From: Methylobacterium symbioticum | GTDB lineage: Bacteria; Pseudomonadota; Alphaproteobacteria; Rhizobiales; Beijerinckiaceae | Reading direction: 5' to 3' | Length of the DNA stretch: 64,000 bases | Assembly (NCBI RefSeq): GCF_902141845.1 | Contig: NZ_CABFPH010000003.1 | Span: 97,698-161,697 of the forward strand | Shown here: positions 44,308 through 52,817 of the stretch, piece after piece | Layout: each line of letters starts with the position of its first letter | Numbering within the stretch: the stretch's first letter is position 1 | The notes under the pieces: generated by a model | Told to the model about the DNA's origin: nothing | Seen by the model: the letters and a program-made list of their open reading frames with translations, nothing else | Databases searched by the model: none | Made by a program: the position numbers and the translations under genes

Positions 44308-45543
44308 GTGAAGACGAGACGTGGACGACGCGGAACGGGCCTGCGCGGGCTCTCCTCCGCCATGATCGCCCCCATGGTATCGGCCATGGCGCCCTGGGCC
44401 GCGGCCCTGACCCTGCTGGTCTCCTTCACGGCGTCCGCGGGCACCGAGAGCGCCCTCGGCTCCAACGTGATGGCCGCGGGCGACCTGCGCGTCGTCCCGG
44501 CCCTGCCGCCGGGGGTGAGCCTGATCGGCGCCGTGCCGCGCCGCGACGGCGCGCACGACCTCCTGATCGAGCGGGCCGACGCATTGCCGGCGCGGTCCCT
44601 CGGGGAGGCCGCCCTCCATGCCGACCTCAAGGTGCAGGCCCGCGTCTTCCCGGCGGTGCAGCGCGCGGGCAAGGGCGATCCGGCCCGGCCGCCGCGCCCG
44701 AGCTTCGAGCGCCGGGCCAGGGGCCTGCGCGACGCGCCCGGCGCCCTGATCTTCGGCAACGTCACCGGCAATGTCAGCGGTGTGCTGACCCCGGGCTCCG
44801 CCACCTGGAACCCGGAGCTGGAGCCGGAGAACGCCTTCGTGCCGGTTCCCGATCTCGGCCTGACCACCGGGATCGGCTCGGCCGCCTCGACGGGCGAGGG
44901 CCGCGCAGACACCACCGCCGAGATCGATTCCGAGCGTCATGACGGCTCGACGCCTCCGGTCCCGCGCGCCGTGGCGCTCTCCTCGACCACGCCCGCGCCC
45001 GCCGACGCCATCCCCGTCGAGGTCGCCGCGGCGAGCCTCGCCCTGCCGGACATCGCCCTTCGCCCGGCGCCGCCGGCTCTGCCCCTCGCGGAGGCCGGAC
45101 GCAGCCGCTACGCCGACCTGATCAGCCCCGACGCGATGGAGCGCGAGCAGCGCTGCCTGGCCGAGGCGGTCTATTTCGAGGCCCGCAGCGAGCCCGAGGC
45201 CGGGCAGGCGGCGGTGGCTCAGGTGGTGCTCAACCGCGTGAAGAGCGGGCTCTACCCGACGAATGTCTGCGGCGTCGTCTACCAGAACCGCCACCGCTTC
45301 ATGGGCTGCCAGTTCTCCTTCGCCTGCGAGGGCAAGTCCCTGCGCATCACCGACGCGGCCTCCTGGCAGACGGCGACGCGCGTCGCGCAATCGGTGATCG
45401 AGGGGCGGACCTATCTCAGCGAGGTCGGCGCCGCGACCCACTACCACGCCGATTACGTGCGCCCCGGCTGGTCGCGCCGCCTGCGCAAGATGGATGTCAT
45501 CGGCCGGCACATCTTCTACACATTGAAACCAGGCCAGACCTGA
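44308..45543 (+). CDS. SleB-type cell-wall hydrolase
   Basis: 411 residues from GTG 44308 (earlier in-frame Met 44245 lacks a ribosome site). A membrane anchor or signal helix (M-A-P-W-A-A-A-L-T-L-L-V-S-F-T-A-S) leads to a long Pro/Ala-rich linker and a C-terminal hydrolase domain of about 130 residues: A-E-A-V-Y-F-E-A-R-S-E-P, G-Q-A-A-V-A-Q-V-V-L-N-R, and G-C-Q-F-S-F-A-C, ending G-A-A-T-H-Y-H-A. This is the Hydrolase_2 (SleB) lytic transglycosylase domain with catalytic Glu. Probably periplasmic peptidoglycan remodelling. Confidence 0.85.
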   Translation: MKTRRGRRGTGLRGLSSAMIAPMVSAMAPWAAALTLLVSFTASAGTESALGSNVMAAGDLRVVPALPPGVSLIGAVPRRDGAHDLLIERADALPARSLGEAALHADLKVQARVFPAVQRAGKGDPARPPRPSFERRARGLRDAPGALIFGNVTGNVSGVLTPGSATWNPELEPENAFVPVPDLGLTTGIGSAASTGEGRADTTAEIDSERHDGSTPPVPRAVALSSTTPAPADAIPVEVAAASLALPDIALRPAPPALPLAEAGRSRYADLISPDAMEREQRCLAEAVYFEARSEPEAGQAAVAQVVLNRVKSGLYPTNVCGVVYQNRHRFMGCQFSFACEGKSLRITDAASWQTATRVAQSVIEGRTYLSEVGAATHYHADYVRPGWSRRLRKMDVIGRHIFYTLKPGQT

Positions 45544-45741
45544 TTCTCACAGCTTTCTTCGGCGTAAATTTACTTAGGTATAGGCCTCCTAAGCAGTCGA
45601 TCCCGAGGGTTAATTTTACCCTGAATCGGGATTAGGCTTGCTTGTCCGGCAACCCCGACGCCTTCTGCACGTCGAGATGGGTGCGAGCCTTCGCGCTCCA
45701 TCCGATCCTGCCGTATCCGCGTTCCAGAGGAAGCCGAATCC

Positions 45742-46329
45742 ATGACCGCCCCGGTCGCACGCATCTCCAGCCTGCTCGCCGCGCTCGGCGGCCTCGCCCT
45801 TCTCGCAGGCCCGGCCCAGGCCGGCGGCTGCTACGGGGCCGAGTGCTATCGCCACGTGACCACGCCGCCGGTCTTCGACACGGTGCAGGAGAACGTGCTG
45901 GTGCGCCCGCCGCGGACCGTCTACCGCAGCGTCCCGCCGGTCTACGACACCGTCTCCGAGCGCGTGATGGTGGCTCCCGGCGGTCGCGTCTGGACGACCC
46001 GCCGCGGGCCCTATGGCGAGCTGATCGGCTGCTGGGTCAACACGCCGCCGCGCTTCGCCGTGCAGACCCGCCGCGTGCTGGTGCGCCCGGGCGCGACGAT
46101 CCCCGAGACGATCCCGCCGGAATACGCGAGCGTCAGCCGCCGCGTGCTGGTGGCGCCCGCCCGTTCCGGCTGGGTGCCGGTGGGTGGTTACGGCGGCTAC
46201 GGCGGCGGCTACGGGCCCGCACCCCTCGTCGGCTCGATCCCGGACGCCTTCGGCATTACCGGTGCCAGCTCGGCCGATATCGGTGTCGGCCTCGGCTTCT
46301 CCCGCGGCAGCCTCTACGACGGCTACTGA
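45742..46329 (+). CDS. Exported protein with tandem P-P-V-x-D-T-V repeats
   Basis: 195 residues with a clear signal peptide ending at A-Q-A-G-G. The mature protein contains a repeat of about 30 residues with P-P-V-F-D-T-V-Q-E-N-V-L-V, P-P-V-Y-D-T-V-S-E-R-V-M-V, P-P-R-F-A-V-Q-T-R-R-V-L-V and P-P-E-Y-A-S-V-S-R-R-V-L-V. Two cysteines near the N-terminus. The tail is Gly/Tyr-rich. Not recognised as a named family; possibly an envelope scaffold. A strong hairpin follows the gene. Confidence 0.72.
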   Translation: MTAPVARISSLLAALGGLALLAGPAQAGGCYGAECYRHVTTPPVFDTVQENVLVRPPRTVYRSVPPVYDTVSERVMVAPGGRVWTTRRGPYGELIGCWVNTPPRFAVQTRRVLVRPGATIPETIPPEYASVSRRVLVAPARSGWVPVGGYGGYGGGYGPAPLVGSIPDAFGITGASSADIGVGLGFSRGSLYDGY

Positions 46330-46354
46330 GTTCGGCCGATCCGATCGGTCGAGG

Positions 46355-46381
46355 GGCCGGCGCCGGGAGACGGCGCCGGCC
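46355..46381 (+). terminator. Hairpin terminator after the repeat protein gene
   Basis: 11-bp perfect GC stem (46355-46365 with 46371-46381) and a five-base loop, then TCTTCGCATTT. Situated 25 bases after the stop. Confidence 0.75.
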
Positions 46382-46514
46382 TCTTCGCATTTGCGCCATC
46401 CGGTCCGCATCGCCGCGGCCCGCGCAGCCCTCGATTCCGCGTGCGCTGTCACCGAGCCGGCATCCCCTTCGGACCGGAGCGCTCTAGATCCCGGACAATC
46501 CGGGAGGGTCGGAC

Positions 46515-47501
46515 ATGGCGACGTTCAAGGCATGGGTGATCGAGAAGGGGGCGGGGGGCCAGAGCCTGACCTTCCGCGACTTCGACGAGACCGAGCTGAT
46601 GGAGGGCGACGTCACCGTGCGCGTCACCCATTCGGGCCTGAACTACAAGGACGGGCTCGCCCTCACCGGGCGCTCTCCCGTGGTGCGCCGCTTCCCCATG
46701 ATTCCCGGCATCGATTTCGCGGGCGTGGTCGAGGCCTCCGAGGACCCCGCCTACAAGCCCGGCGATGCGGTGGTGCTCACCGGATGGGGCGTGGGGGAGA
46801 CCCATCTCGGCGCCTATGCCGAGCGGGCGCGGGTGAAGGGCGGCTGGCTGGTACCGCTGCCGGAGGGGCTGACACCGGCCCAGGCCATGGCGATCGGCAC
46901 CGCCGGCTACACGGCGATGCTCGCCCTGATGGCCCTCGAGGCGCACGGGCTCAAGCCCGAGGCGGGCCCCGCCATCGTCACCGGCGCCTCCGGCGGTGTC
47001 GGCTCTGTGGCCGTGGCGCTGCTGGCGCGCGCCGGCTGGCACGTCATCGCCTCGACGGGCCGCGCATCCGAGGCCGACTACCTGCGCGGGCTTGGCGCGG
47101 CCGAGATTCTCGACCGGGCGGAATTGTCGATCCCCGGCAAGCCGCTCGCCAAGGAGCGCTGGGCCGCGGGCGTCGATGCCGTCGGCTCGACGACGCTCGC
47201 CAACCTCCTGGCCCAGACCCAGGCGGATGGGGCGATCGCGGCCTGCGGCCTTGCGCAGGGCATGGACCTTCCGTCCTCCGTCGCGCCCTTCATCTTGCGC
47301 GGCGTCGCGCTCCTCGGGATCAACAGCGTGACCACCCCGCAGCCGAAGCGCCGCGAGGCCTGGAGCCGCCTCGCCCGGGAGCTCGACCTCGCCAAGCTCG
47401 CCGCCATGACGACGACGGTCGGCTTCGCCGAGGTCGGACGGCTCGGCGAGGCGATCCTGGCGGGCGAGGTGCGCGGGCGCACGGTGGTGACGGTCGCCTG
47501 A
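46515..47501 (+). CDS. acuI: Acrylyl-CoA reductase-type MDR oxidoreductase (AcuI/YhdH)
   Basis: 328 residues of the medium-chain reductase fold without structural zinc. G-L-N-Y-K-D-G-L, F-P-M-I-P-G-I-D-F-A-G-V-V, and the NADPH loop T-G-A-S-G-G-V-G-S-V-A-V are typical of the AcuI/YhdH subfamily, which reduces acrylyl-CoA to propionyl-CoA. In relatives this clears acrylyl-CoA formed from propionate or DMSP use and from ethylmalonyl-pathway-related flux. The family call is sure, the substrate is inferred. It is followed at 45 bases by a GreA/GreB-like gene. Confidence 0.9.
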   Translation: MATFKAWVIEKGAGGQSLTFRDFDETELMEGDVTVRVTHSGLNYKDGLALTGRSPVVRRFPMIPGIDFAGVVEASEDPAYKPGDAVVLTGWGVGETHLGAYAERARVKGGWLVPLPEGLTPAQAMAIGTAGYTAMLALMALEAHGLKPEAGPAIVTGASGGVGSVAVALLARAGWHVIASTGRASEADYLRGLGAAEILDRAELSIPGKPLAKERWAAGVDAVGSTTLANLLAQTQADGAIAACGLAQGMDLPSSVAPFILRGVALLGINSVTTPQPKRREAWSRLARELDLAKLAAMTTTVGFAEVGRLGEAILAGEVRGRTVVTVA

Positions 47502-47511
47502 CCGCGCGGCA

Positions 47512-47537
47512 GGAACCGCGGCCTTTGAGGCCGCGTT
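47512..47537 (+). promoter_or_regulatory. EcfG consensus promoter before the GreA/GreB-like gene
   Basis: GGAAC (47512-47516), 17 bases, CGTT (47534-47537), an exact match to the consensus. The spacer contains CGCGGCC-N5-GGCCGCG, a hairpin that could also terminate acuI. The start codon is only ten bases after the -10, so the mRNA would be nearly leaderless; that weakens the call. Confidence 0.45.
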
Positions 47538-47546
47538 GCCTGCTTC

Positions 47547-48008
47547 ATGAGCATTGCATTCGTCCGCGAGAAGGAAGGTGGCGAGGCCTTCGAGGACCTG
47601 CCGGACCGTCCGATCTCGCCGCACACCAACTTCGTCACCCCCGAGGGCCTTGCTCGGATCGAGGCCGAGGTCGCGCGCCTGCAGGACGAGGTCGGCCGGC
47701 TCGCGCCCGAGGACAAGGCCGGCAATGCCCGCGTCGCGCGCGACCTGCGCTACTGGACCGCGCGCCTCGGCTCGGCCCAGCTCGTCGAGCGCGTTGAAGG
47801 CGAGACCGTGCATTTCGGCTCGACCGTGACGGTGCTGCGCGAGGACGACAGTGCCCAGACCTTCCGCATCGTCGGCGAGGACGAGGCCGATCCGGCGAAG
47901 GGCTCGATCTCCTATGTCGCCCCGCTCGCGCGCGCGATCACGGGCAAGAGCGTCGGCGACGTGGTCGAGGTGAACGGCCACGAGGTCGAGATCACCAAGA
48001 TCGCCTGA
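47547..48008 (+). CDS. GreA/GreB-family transcript-cleavage-like factor
   Basis: 153 residues. The N-terminal part has the helical coil (L-A-R-I-E-A-E-V-A-R-L-Q-D-E-V-G-R-L), the C-terminal half the FKBP-like domain with V-H-F-G-S-T-V-T-V and I-S-Y-V-A-P-L-A-R-A-I-T-G-K-S-V-G-D. The GreA/B acidic tip residues are partly changed, so it might be a Gre-like regulator and not a cleavage factor. It follows acuI and ends two bases before a dispersed repeat. No known operon partner. Confidence 0.83.
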   Translation: MSIAFVREKEGGEAFEDLPDRPISPHTNFVTPEGLARIEAEVARLQDEVGRLAPEDKAGNARVARDLRYWTARLGSAQLVERVEGETVHFGSTVTVLREDDSAQTFRIVGEDEADPAKGSISYVAPLARAITGKSVGDVVEVNGHEVEITKIA

Positions 48009-48011
48009 GGT

Positions 48012-48122
48012 CCGGGATCCCAAAGGGATCATCCCTTTGGTGGGGTGCAGGGGCAAAGCCCCTGCGGATATCCCAGGGCTCCGCCCTGGACCCGCGAGAG
48101 GGATGATCCCTCTCGACACCCC
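48012..48122 (-). repeat. Dispersed palindromic repeat, copy B
   Basis: Inverse of copy A at 38179. Several nested palindromes: AAAGGGATCATCCCTTT near 48020, CAGGGGC-N-AAGCCCCTG, and GAGAGGGATGATCCCTCTC near the right end. Lies between the convergent 3' ends of the Gre-like and lysR genes. Confidence 0.7.
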
Positions 48123-48126
48123 GACT

Positions 48127-49014
48127 TCAGCCGCGTCCCTCGAAGCGAGGGCGCAGCGGCAGCAGGGAATCGGCCGCGAAATCCATGAAGGCGCGCACGC
48201 GCGGGCCGTGGCGCAGGTCCGGATGCGTCAGCAGCCAGAGGTCGGCCTGCAGATCGGGCTCGGGATCGCCGAGCCGGCGGAGATCCGGGCAGGCATCGCC
48301 GACATAGCAGGGCAGCGGTCCGATCCCGATTCCGGCCTCGATGGCCTCGCGCAATCCGTCCACCGTGTTCAGGCGCAGCGCGATCCGGTCGGGCTCGGCG
48401 CGGGCGCGGACGAAGGCGGCGAAGCGGCCGCCCGCCACCGAATCCGCGAGACTCACCCAGCTTTGCGCCTCCGGCCGCTCCGGCTCGCGGTCGGCGCGGC
48501 CGTAGAGCGCCCAGGCGATGCCCGAGAGACGCCGCCCGACCAGATTGGCCGGCGGATCGGAGCTCGCGCGGATGGCGACATCCGCGTCCCGCTGCGACAG
48601 GTTGAGGGCGCCCTCCGCGGCGATCATGTCCACGCGCATGGCCGGATAGCGGACGAGGAAACGTGCGACGACCGGGATCAGCAGGTCGCGCACGAAGCTC
48701 GCCGCCGCGGTGACCCGGATCTCACCGGTCGGGCTCTGGGCCTGGCCGGCCACCGCGCGGCCGAAGCCGGCGACGTCGGCCTCCATGCGGGTGGCGGCGG
48801 CGAGCATCGCCTCGCCGGCCGGCGTCGGCAGGTAGCCGGCGCGCAGCCGCTCGAACAGGCGCACGCCGAGCCCTGCCTCGATCTGCGCGAGGCGGCGGAA
48901 GGCCGTCGAGTGGTTGATGCCGAGATGGGCGGCGGCCCGGGTCAGGCCCCCGCGCTCGGCCACCGCCTTCACGAGGCGGAAATCGTCCCAGGCGAGGTCC
49001 GGCTTTGCGTTCAT
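48127..49014 (-). CDS. LysR-family transcriptional regulator
   Basis: 295 residues. HTH at about 10-70 ([20 protein letters not shown], then N-H-S-T-A-F-R-R-L), then a LysR substrate-binding domain. Divergent from wrbA with 107 bases between them, so it may control wrbA, as often for LysR genes. No sensing residues can be read. The A-D-V-A-I-R-A segment is the usual family hinge. Confidence 0.88.
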   Translation of the reverse strand: MNAKPDLAWDDFRLVKAVAERGGLTRAAAHLGINHSTAFRRLAQIEAGLGVRLFERLRAGYLPTPAGEAMLAAATRMEADVAGFGRAVAGQAQSPTGEIRVTAAASFVRDLLIPVVARFLVRYPAMRVDMIAAEGALNLSQRDADVAIRASSDPPANLVGRRLSGIAWALYGRADREPERPEAQSWVSLADSVAGGRFAAFVRARAEPDRIALRLNTVDGLREAIEAGIGIGPLPCYVGDACPDLRRLGDPEPDLQADLWLLTHPDLRHGPRVRAFMDFAADSLLPLRPRFEGRG

Positions 49015-49121
49015 GCAAGGTCATTCTTGCAGGCCAGGGCATTTCCGCAAGGCGCGAGCGGAGCGATATGGCGGCGAGCGGTGGGCCGGGATCCTACCGG
49101 GATGTCGAGGAGATCGCGTCG

Positions 49122-49718
49122 ATGGCGAAGGTTCTGGTGCTGTACTACTCGTCCTGGGGCCATGTGGAGCAGATGGCGCAGGCTGCTGCCGAAGGCGCAC
49201 GCGAGGCCGGTGCCGAGGTGACGGTGAAGCGGGTGCCGGAGCTGGTGCCCGAGGAGGTCGCCCGGCAGTTCCACTACAAGCTCGACCAGCAGGCGCCGAT
49301 CGCGGACCCGAACGAGCTTGCCGAATACGATGCGATCATCCTCGGCACGCCGACCCGCTTCGGCAACATGGCCGCGCAGATGAAGCAGTTCCTCGATCAG
49401 ACCGGCGGCCTCTGGGCCAAGGGTGCCCTCGTCGGCAAGGTCGGTTCGGTCTTCACCTCGACCGCCTCGCAGCACGGCGGCCAGGAGACCACGCTCACGA
49501 GCGTCCACACCGTGCTCCTGCACCACGGCATGGTCATCGTCGGCCTGCCCTACAGCTTCCAGGGCCAGAACGGGGTCGAGGAGGTGAAAGGCGGCTCGCC
49601 CTACGGCGCCACCACGATCGCGGCGGCCGATGGCTCGCGCCAGCCGAGCCCGGTCGAGCTCGAGGGTGCCCGCTACCAGGGCCGCCACGTCGCGACGATC
49701 GCGGGCAAGCTCGCCTGA
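49122..49718 (+). CDS. wrbA: NAD(P)H:quinone oxidoreductase, type IV
   Basis: 198 residues from ATG 49122 (GAGGAG before it). Flavodoxin-like with the FMN loop [15 protein letters not shown] and [10 protein letters not shown]. WrbA reduces quinones by two electrons and limits oxidative damage. It diverges from a LysR gene and is followed by a hairpin. In other bacteria it is induced by stress. No direct EcfG site is visible before it. Confidence 0.95.
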   Translation: MAKVLVLYYSSWGHVEQMAQAAAEGAREAGAEVTVKRVPELVPEEVARQFHYKLDQQAPIADPNELAEYDAIILGTPTRFGNMAAQMKQFLDQTGGLWAKGALVGKVGSVFTSTASQHGGQETTLTSVHTVLLHHGMVIVGLPYSFQGQNGVEEVKGGSPYGATTIAAADGSRQPSPVELEGARYQGRHVATIAGKLA

Positions 49719-49727
49719 AGACCTGCC

Positions 49728-49752
49728 GCCCTTCCCCACGAAGGGGGAGGGC
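49728..49752 (+). terminator. Hairpin after wrbA
   Basis: Ten-base arms (49728-49737 with 49743-49752, one G-U pair), ten bases after the wrbA stop. No T run on this strand. Confidence 0.5.
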
Positions 49753-49774
49753 GCGCGGCATGGCGGCGGCCAAG

Positions 49775-49801
49775 AAAAAAGGCTCGGATTGCTCCGAGCC
49801 T
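49775..49801 (-). terminator. Rho-independent terminator (minus strand)
   Basis: Stem of nine pairs, AGGCTCGGA with TCCGAGCCT, loop GCAA, then six T. The GNRA-like loop and T run are ideal. It serves the candidate sRNA and/or the tsaC transcript that ends 106 bases upstream. Confidence 0.9.
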
Positions 49802-49843
49802 CTGAAGGGTAAAGGCCATTGGGGGCTGAACTGGCCTTCGTGA
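49775..49843 (-). ncRNA. Candidate EcfG-controlled small RNA with C-rich loop
   Basis: Predicted transcript of about 69 nt on the minus strand, start near 49843. It forms two hairpins. The 5' one has AAGGCCA (49838-49832) paired perfectly with TGGCCTT (49818-49812) around a 13-base loop GTTCAGCCCCCAA, which exposes a run of five C that could pair with a ribosome-binding site. A short linker leads to the terminator. This is the architecture of stress-induced alphaproteobacterial sRNAs such as GsrN, but no homology is claimed. The stretch could instead be just the tail of the tsaC mRNA. Confidence 0.55.
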
Positions 49844-49849
49844 TCCACC

Positions 49850-49874
49850 AACGGGGGTGACAGCGTTTCGTTCC
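49850..49874 (-). promoter_or_regulatory. EcfG consensus promoter of the candidate sRNA
   Basis: On the minus strand GGAAC (49874-49870), 16 bases, CGTT (49853-49850), an exact match to the consensus. It lies 33 bases after the tsaC stop, where no coding gene begins on that strand. Confidence 0.6.
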
Positions 49875-49906
49875 GGGCCGGCCCGCGATTTTTTGATCGG
49901 CGGCAT

Positions 49907-50917
49907 TCAGCGGGGTGCCGCAGCCCGCGCGAGCCGGTCGCGGATCGCCTCGCCGAGCCCGTCCGCGGGGATCGGCGCCACCGCGATGGTCGCGGCGCCC
50001 GAGGCGTCGAGATCGCGCAGGGCGGCGAACAGGTTCGCTGCCGCCTCAGCGAGATCACCGTTCGCACTGAGGCTGCGCGCGGCCACGGCATTGTCGAGAC
50101 CGCGCGGCGTCTGCGGTCCGAACAGCAGGGCCGCCTCGCCGGTTGCGATCGCGATGGCATCGAGCCGCACCCGCGCCCGCGGCGCGTAGTGCGAGGCGAG
50201 AAGTCCGGGCCCGACCGGGCGCGCCGCGTCGTCCGCGCCGGCCTCTCCGATCGTCTGCCCGAGCACGTCGCGGATCATCGCGCGGGTGATCGCGCCCGGA
50301 CGCAGCAAGCGCGGCCCATCCCCCAGACAGGCGACCACCGTCGATTCGACGCCGACCCGTGCCGCCCCCCCGTCGAGCACAGCGTCGAGCCGTCCGTCGA
50401 GGTCGGCGAGGACATGCGCGGCAGAGGTCGGGCTGACATGGCCCGAGCGGTTGGCCGAAGGGCCGGCGACGGGACGGCCCGTCGCCGCGAGCAGGTCGCG
50501 GGTGAGTGGGCTTCCGGGAATCCGCAGCGCCACGCTGTCGAGCCCGGCCCGGGCGAGATCGCAGACGGTGCAATCGGGACCCGCCGGGACCACCAGCGTC
50601 AGGGGGCCGGGCCAGAAGGCGGCGGCGAGCGCCTCCGCATTCGCGTCGAAGGCGCCCTCGATCCGAGCTGCCGTCACGTCGGGCAGGTGGGCGATCAATG
50701 GATTGAAGCGGGGGCGCGCCTTGGCCGCGAAGATCGCCGCCACCGCGGCGGAGTCCGTGGCGTCTCCGCCGAGGCCGTAGACCGTCTCGGTCGGGAAGGC
50801 GACGAGCCGGCCCGCCCGCAGCAGAGCGGCCGCGTCGGCGACGCCCGCTTGCGTACCCGGAAGCAGGCGCGTGGCTGCCGCAGGGTCCGTCCAGGCCGTT
50901 GACCGGCGATCGTTCAT
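49907..50917 (-). CDS. tsaC: Threonylcarbamoyl-AMP synthase (Sua5/YrdC)
   Basis: 336 residues, the two-domain Sua5 form. YrdC domain (about 20-210): F-P-T-E-T-V-Y-G-L-G-G-D-A and K-A-R-P-R-F-N-P-L-I-A-H-L; S-A-N-R-S-G-H-V-S-P-T completes the nucleotide site; a Sua5 C-terminal domain follows from about 250. It makes threonylcarbamoyl-AMP for the t6A base of tRNAs that read ANN codons, an essential tRNA modification. Divergent from the acyl-CoA dehydrogenase gene. Confidence 0.94.
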   Translation of the reverse strand: MNDRRSTAWTDPAAATRLLPGTQAGVADAAALLRAGRLVAFPTETVYGLGGDATDSAAVAAIFAAKARPRFNPLIAHLPDVTAARIEGAFDANAEALAAAFWPGPLTLVVPAGPDCTVCDLARAGLDSVALRIPGSPLTRDLLAATGRPVAGPSANRSGHVSPTSAAHVLADLDGRLDAVLDGGAARVGVESTVVACLGDGPRLLRPGAITRAMIRDVLGQTIGEAGADDAARPVGPGLLASHYAPRARVRLDAIAIATGEAALLFGPQTPRGLDNAVAARSLSANGDLAEAAANLFAALRDLDASGAATIAVAPIPADGLGEAIRDRLARAAAPR

Positions 50918-51063
50918 ATATAAACTATCTCCGTTCGCGGCGGTAGGTCCGTTGGACGGCGCGCCTGGGCCGGCGTATCTCGGCGGATCTGCGCCGGCCT
51001 AATCCTCGATCCGCCGGCGCGTCAAACGGCCTGCCCGGAGAGGCGGGCCGAGGGAGGTTGTCC

Positions 51064-52806
51064 GTGAGCTACCGCGCGCCCGTATCCGAGATGGTGTTCA
51101 CGCTGGCCCATGTCTCCGGCATCCCGGGCGATGCGGTGAGCGTTGAGGATGCCGAGGCGATCCTCACCGAGGCGGGCCGGCTGGCGAATGGAGTGATCGC
51201 GCCGCTCAACCGGTCGGGCGACCGGCACGGCTCGACGCTCGCCGACGCCGCGGTGACCACGCCGCCGGGCTGGCGCGAGGCCTATCGGGCCTTCACCGAG
51301 GGGGGCTGGAACGGGCTCGCCGCCGATCCGGATTTCGGTGGCCAGGGCCTGCCGCATACCTTAAGCGCCGCGGCGACCGAGATGTGGAACGGCGCCAACC
51401 TCGCCTTCGGCCTCTGCCCGCTGCTCACTGCCGGCGGCATCGAGGCCCTGTCCGCGCACGGCTCGGACGACCTGAAGGCCCGCTACCTCGACAAGCTCGT
51501 CTCGGGTGCGTGGACCGCCACCATGAACCTGACCGAGCCGCAGGCCGGCTCGGACCTCTCCGCCCTGCGCAGCCGGGCCGAGCCGGTGGGCGACGGCACC
51601 TACCGGATCATCGGCGCCAAGATCTTCATCACCTACGGCGAGCACGACCTCACCGACAACATCCTCCACCTCGTGCTCGCCCGGCTGAAGGATGCGCCGG
51701 CCGGAACGCGCGGCATCTCACTCTTCCTCGTGCCGAAGGTTCTGCCGGACGGCAGCCGCAACGACCTGCGCTGCTCCGGGATCGAGCACAAGCTCGGCAT
51801 CCACGCCTCGCCGACCTGCTCGATGGCCTTCGGCGACGGGGGTGGCGCTATCGGCTGGCTCGTCGGCGAGGAGAACCGGGGGCTCGCCTGCATGTTCACG
51901 ATGATGAACTCGGCCCGGCTCAATGTCGGGCTGCAGGGGGTGGGCGTCGCCGAGGCGGCCACTCAGCGCGCGCTCGCCTACGCGCAGGAGCGCCGCCAGG
52001 GTCGCGCCGCGGGCGACACGCAGGCGAGCCCCATCGTCGCGCACGCGGACGTGCAGCGAATGCTGCTCACCATGAAGGCCTACACGGCCGCCGCCCGCGG
52101 CATCTGCTACCTCACCGCGGCGGCCCTCGACGCCGCCCACGGGCCGGAGGGGCAGGCCGCCGCCGACCGCGCCTCGCTGCTGACGCCCGTGGCCAAGGCC
52201 TTCTCCACCGACATCGCCAACGAGGTCACGTCGCTCGGCGTACAGGTCCATGGCGGCATGGGCTTCGTGGAGGAGACAGGCGCCGCCCAGCTCATGCGGG
52301 ACGCGCGCATCCTCGGCATCTACGAGGGCACCAACGGCATCCAGGCGATCGACCTGACGAGCCGCAAGCTGCCGCTGGCCGGGGGCACCACGGTGCGGGC
52401 GCAGATCGCCGCCATGCGCAAGGTCGCCGAGGGGCTCCTGAAGAACGCCGATCCGGCCTTCGGCCACATGGCCCCGCGCCTGCGCGCCGGCATCGAGAGC
52501 CTCGACCGGGCGACCAGCCACCAGCTCGCGGCGCTCGCCTCCAACCGGCCCGACGCGGCGCTCGCCGGCGCCACACCGTATCTGCGCCTGTTCGGGCTCG
52601 CTCAAGGGGCGGCCTGCCTCGCCAAGGCGGCGCTCGCCGCCGACGCGGCGCTCAAGGCCGGCGAGACCGATCCGGCTCACCGCGCCCGCATCGTGCTGGC
52701 CCGCTTCTTCGCCGAGAACCTGCTGCCGGCGGCCTCCGGCCTCGAACAGGCCGTGACCGAGGGAGGCGCCTTCGTGGATGAGGCGGCCGTGGCACTCGCG
52801 AGCTGA
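51064..52806 (+). CDS. Acyl-CoA dehydrogenase, DmdC-like
   Basis: 580 residues from GTG 51064, six bases after AGGGAGG; a TTG at 51058 directly abuts that site. N-terminal, middle and helical domains of the family, then the extra C-terminal domain of the long subgroup (with 3-methylmercaptopropionyl-CoA dehydrogenases). M-N-L-T-E-P-Q-A-G-S-D and Q-V-H-G-G-M-G-F-V-E-E and Y-E-G-T-N-G-I-Q carry FAD and catalytic Glu residues. Oxidises acyl-CoA of unknown type. It heads a run with an enoyl-CoA hydratase and two SDRs, pointing to acyl-CoA breakdown. Confidence 0.9.
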   Translation: MSYRAPVSEMVFTLAHVSGIPGDAVSVEDAEAILTEAGRLANGVIAPLNRSGDRHGSTLADAAVTTPPGWREAYRAFTEGGWNGLAADPDFGGQGLPHTLSAAATEMWNGANLAFGLCPLLTAGGIEALSAHGSDDLKARYLDKLVSGAWTATMNLTEPQAGSDLSALRSRAEPVGDGTYRIIGAKIFITYGEHDLTDNILHLVLARLKDAPAGTRGISLFLVPKVLPDGSRNDLRCSGIEHKLGIHASPTCSMAFGDGGGAIGWLVGEENRGLACMFTMMNSARLNVGLQGVGVAEAATQRALAYAQERRQGRAAGDTQASPIVAHADVQRMLLTMKAYTAAARGICYLTAAALDAAHGPEGQAAADRASLLTPVAKAFSTDIANEVTSLGVQVHGGMGFVEETGAAQLMRDARILGIYEGTNGIQAIDLTSRKLPLAGGTTVRAQIAAMRKVAEGLLKNADPAFGHMAPRLRAGIESLDRATSHQLAALASNRPDAALAGATPYLRLFGLAQGAACLAKAALAADAALKAGETDPAHRARIVLARFFAENLLPAASGLEQAVTEGGAFVDEAAVALAS

Positions 52807-52817
52807 GGAGAGGATCG

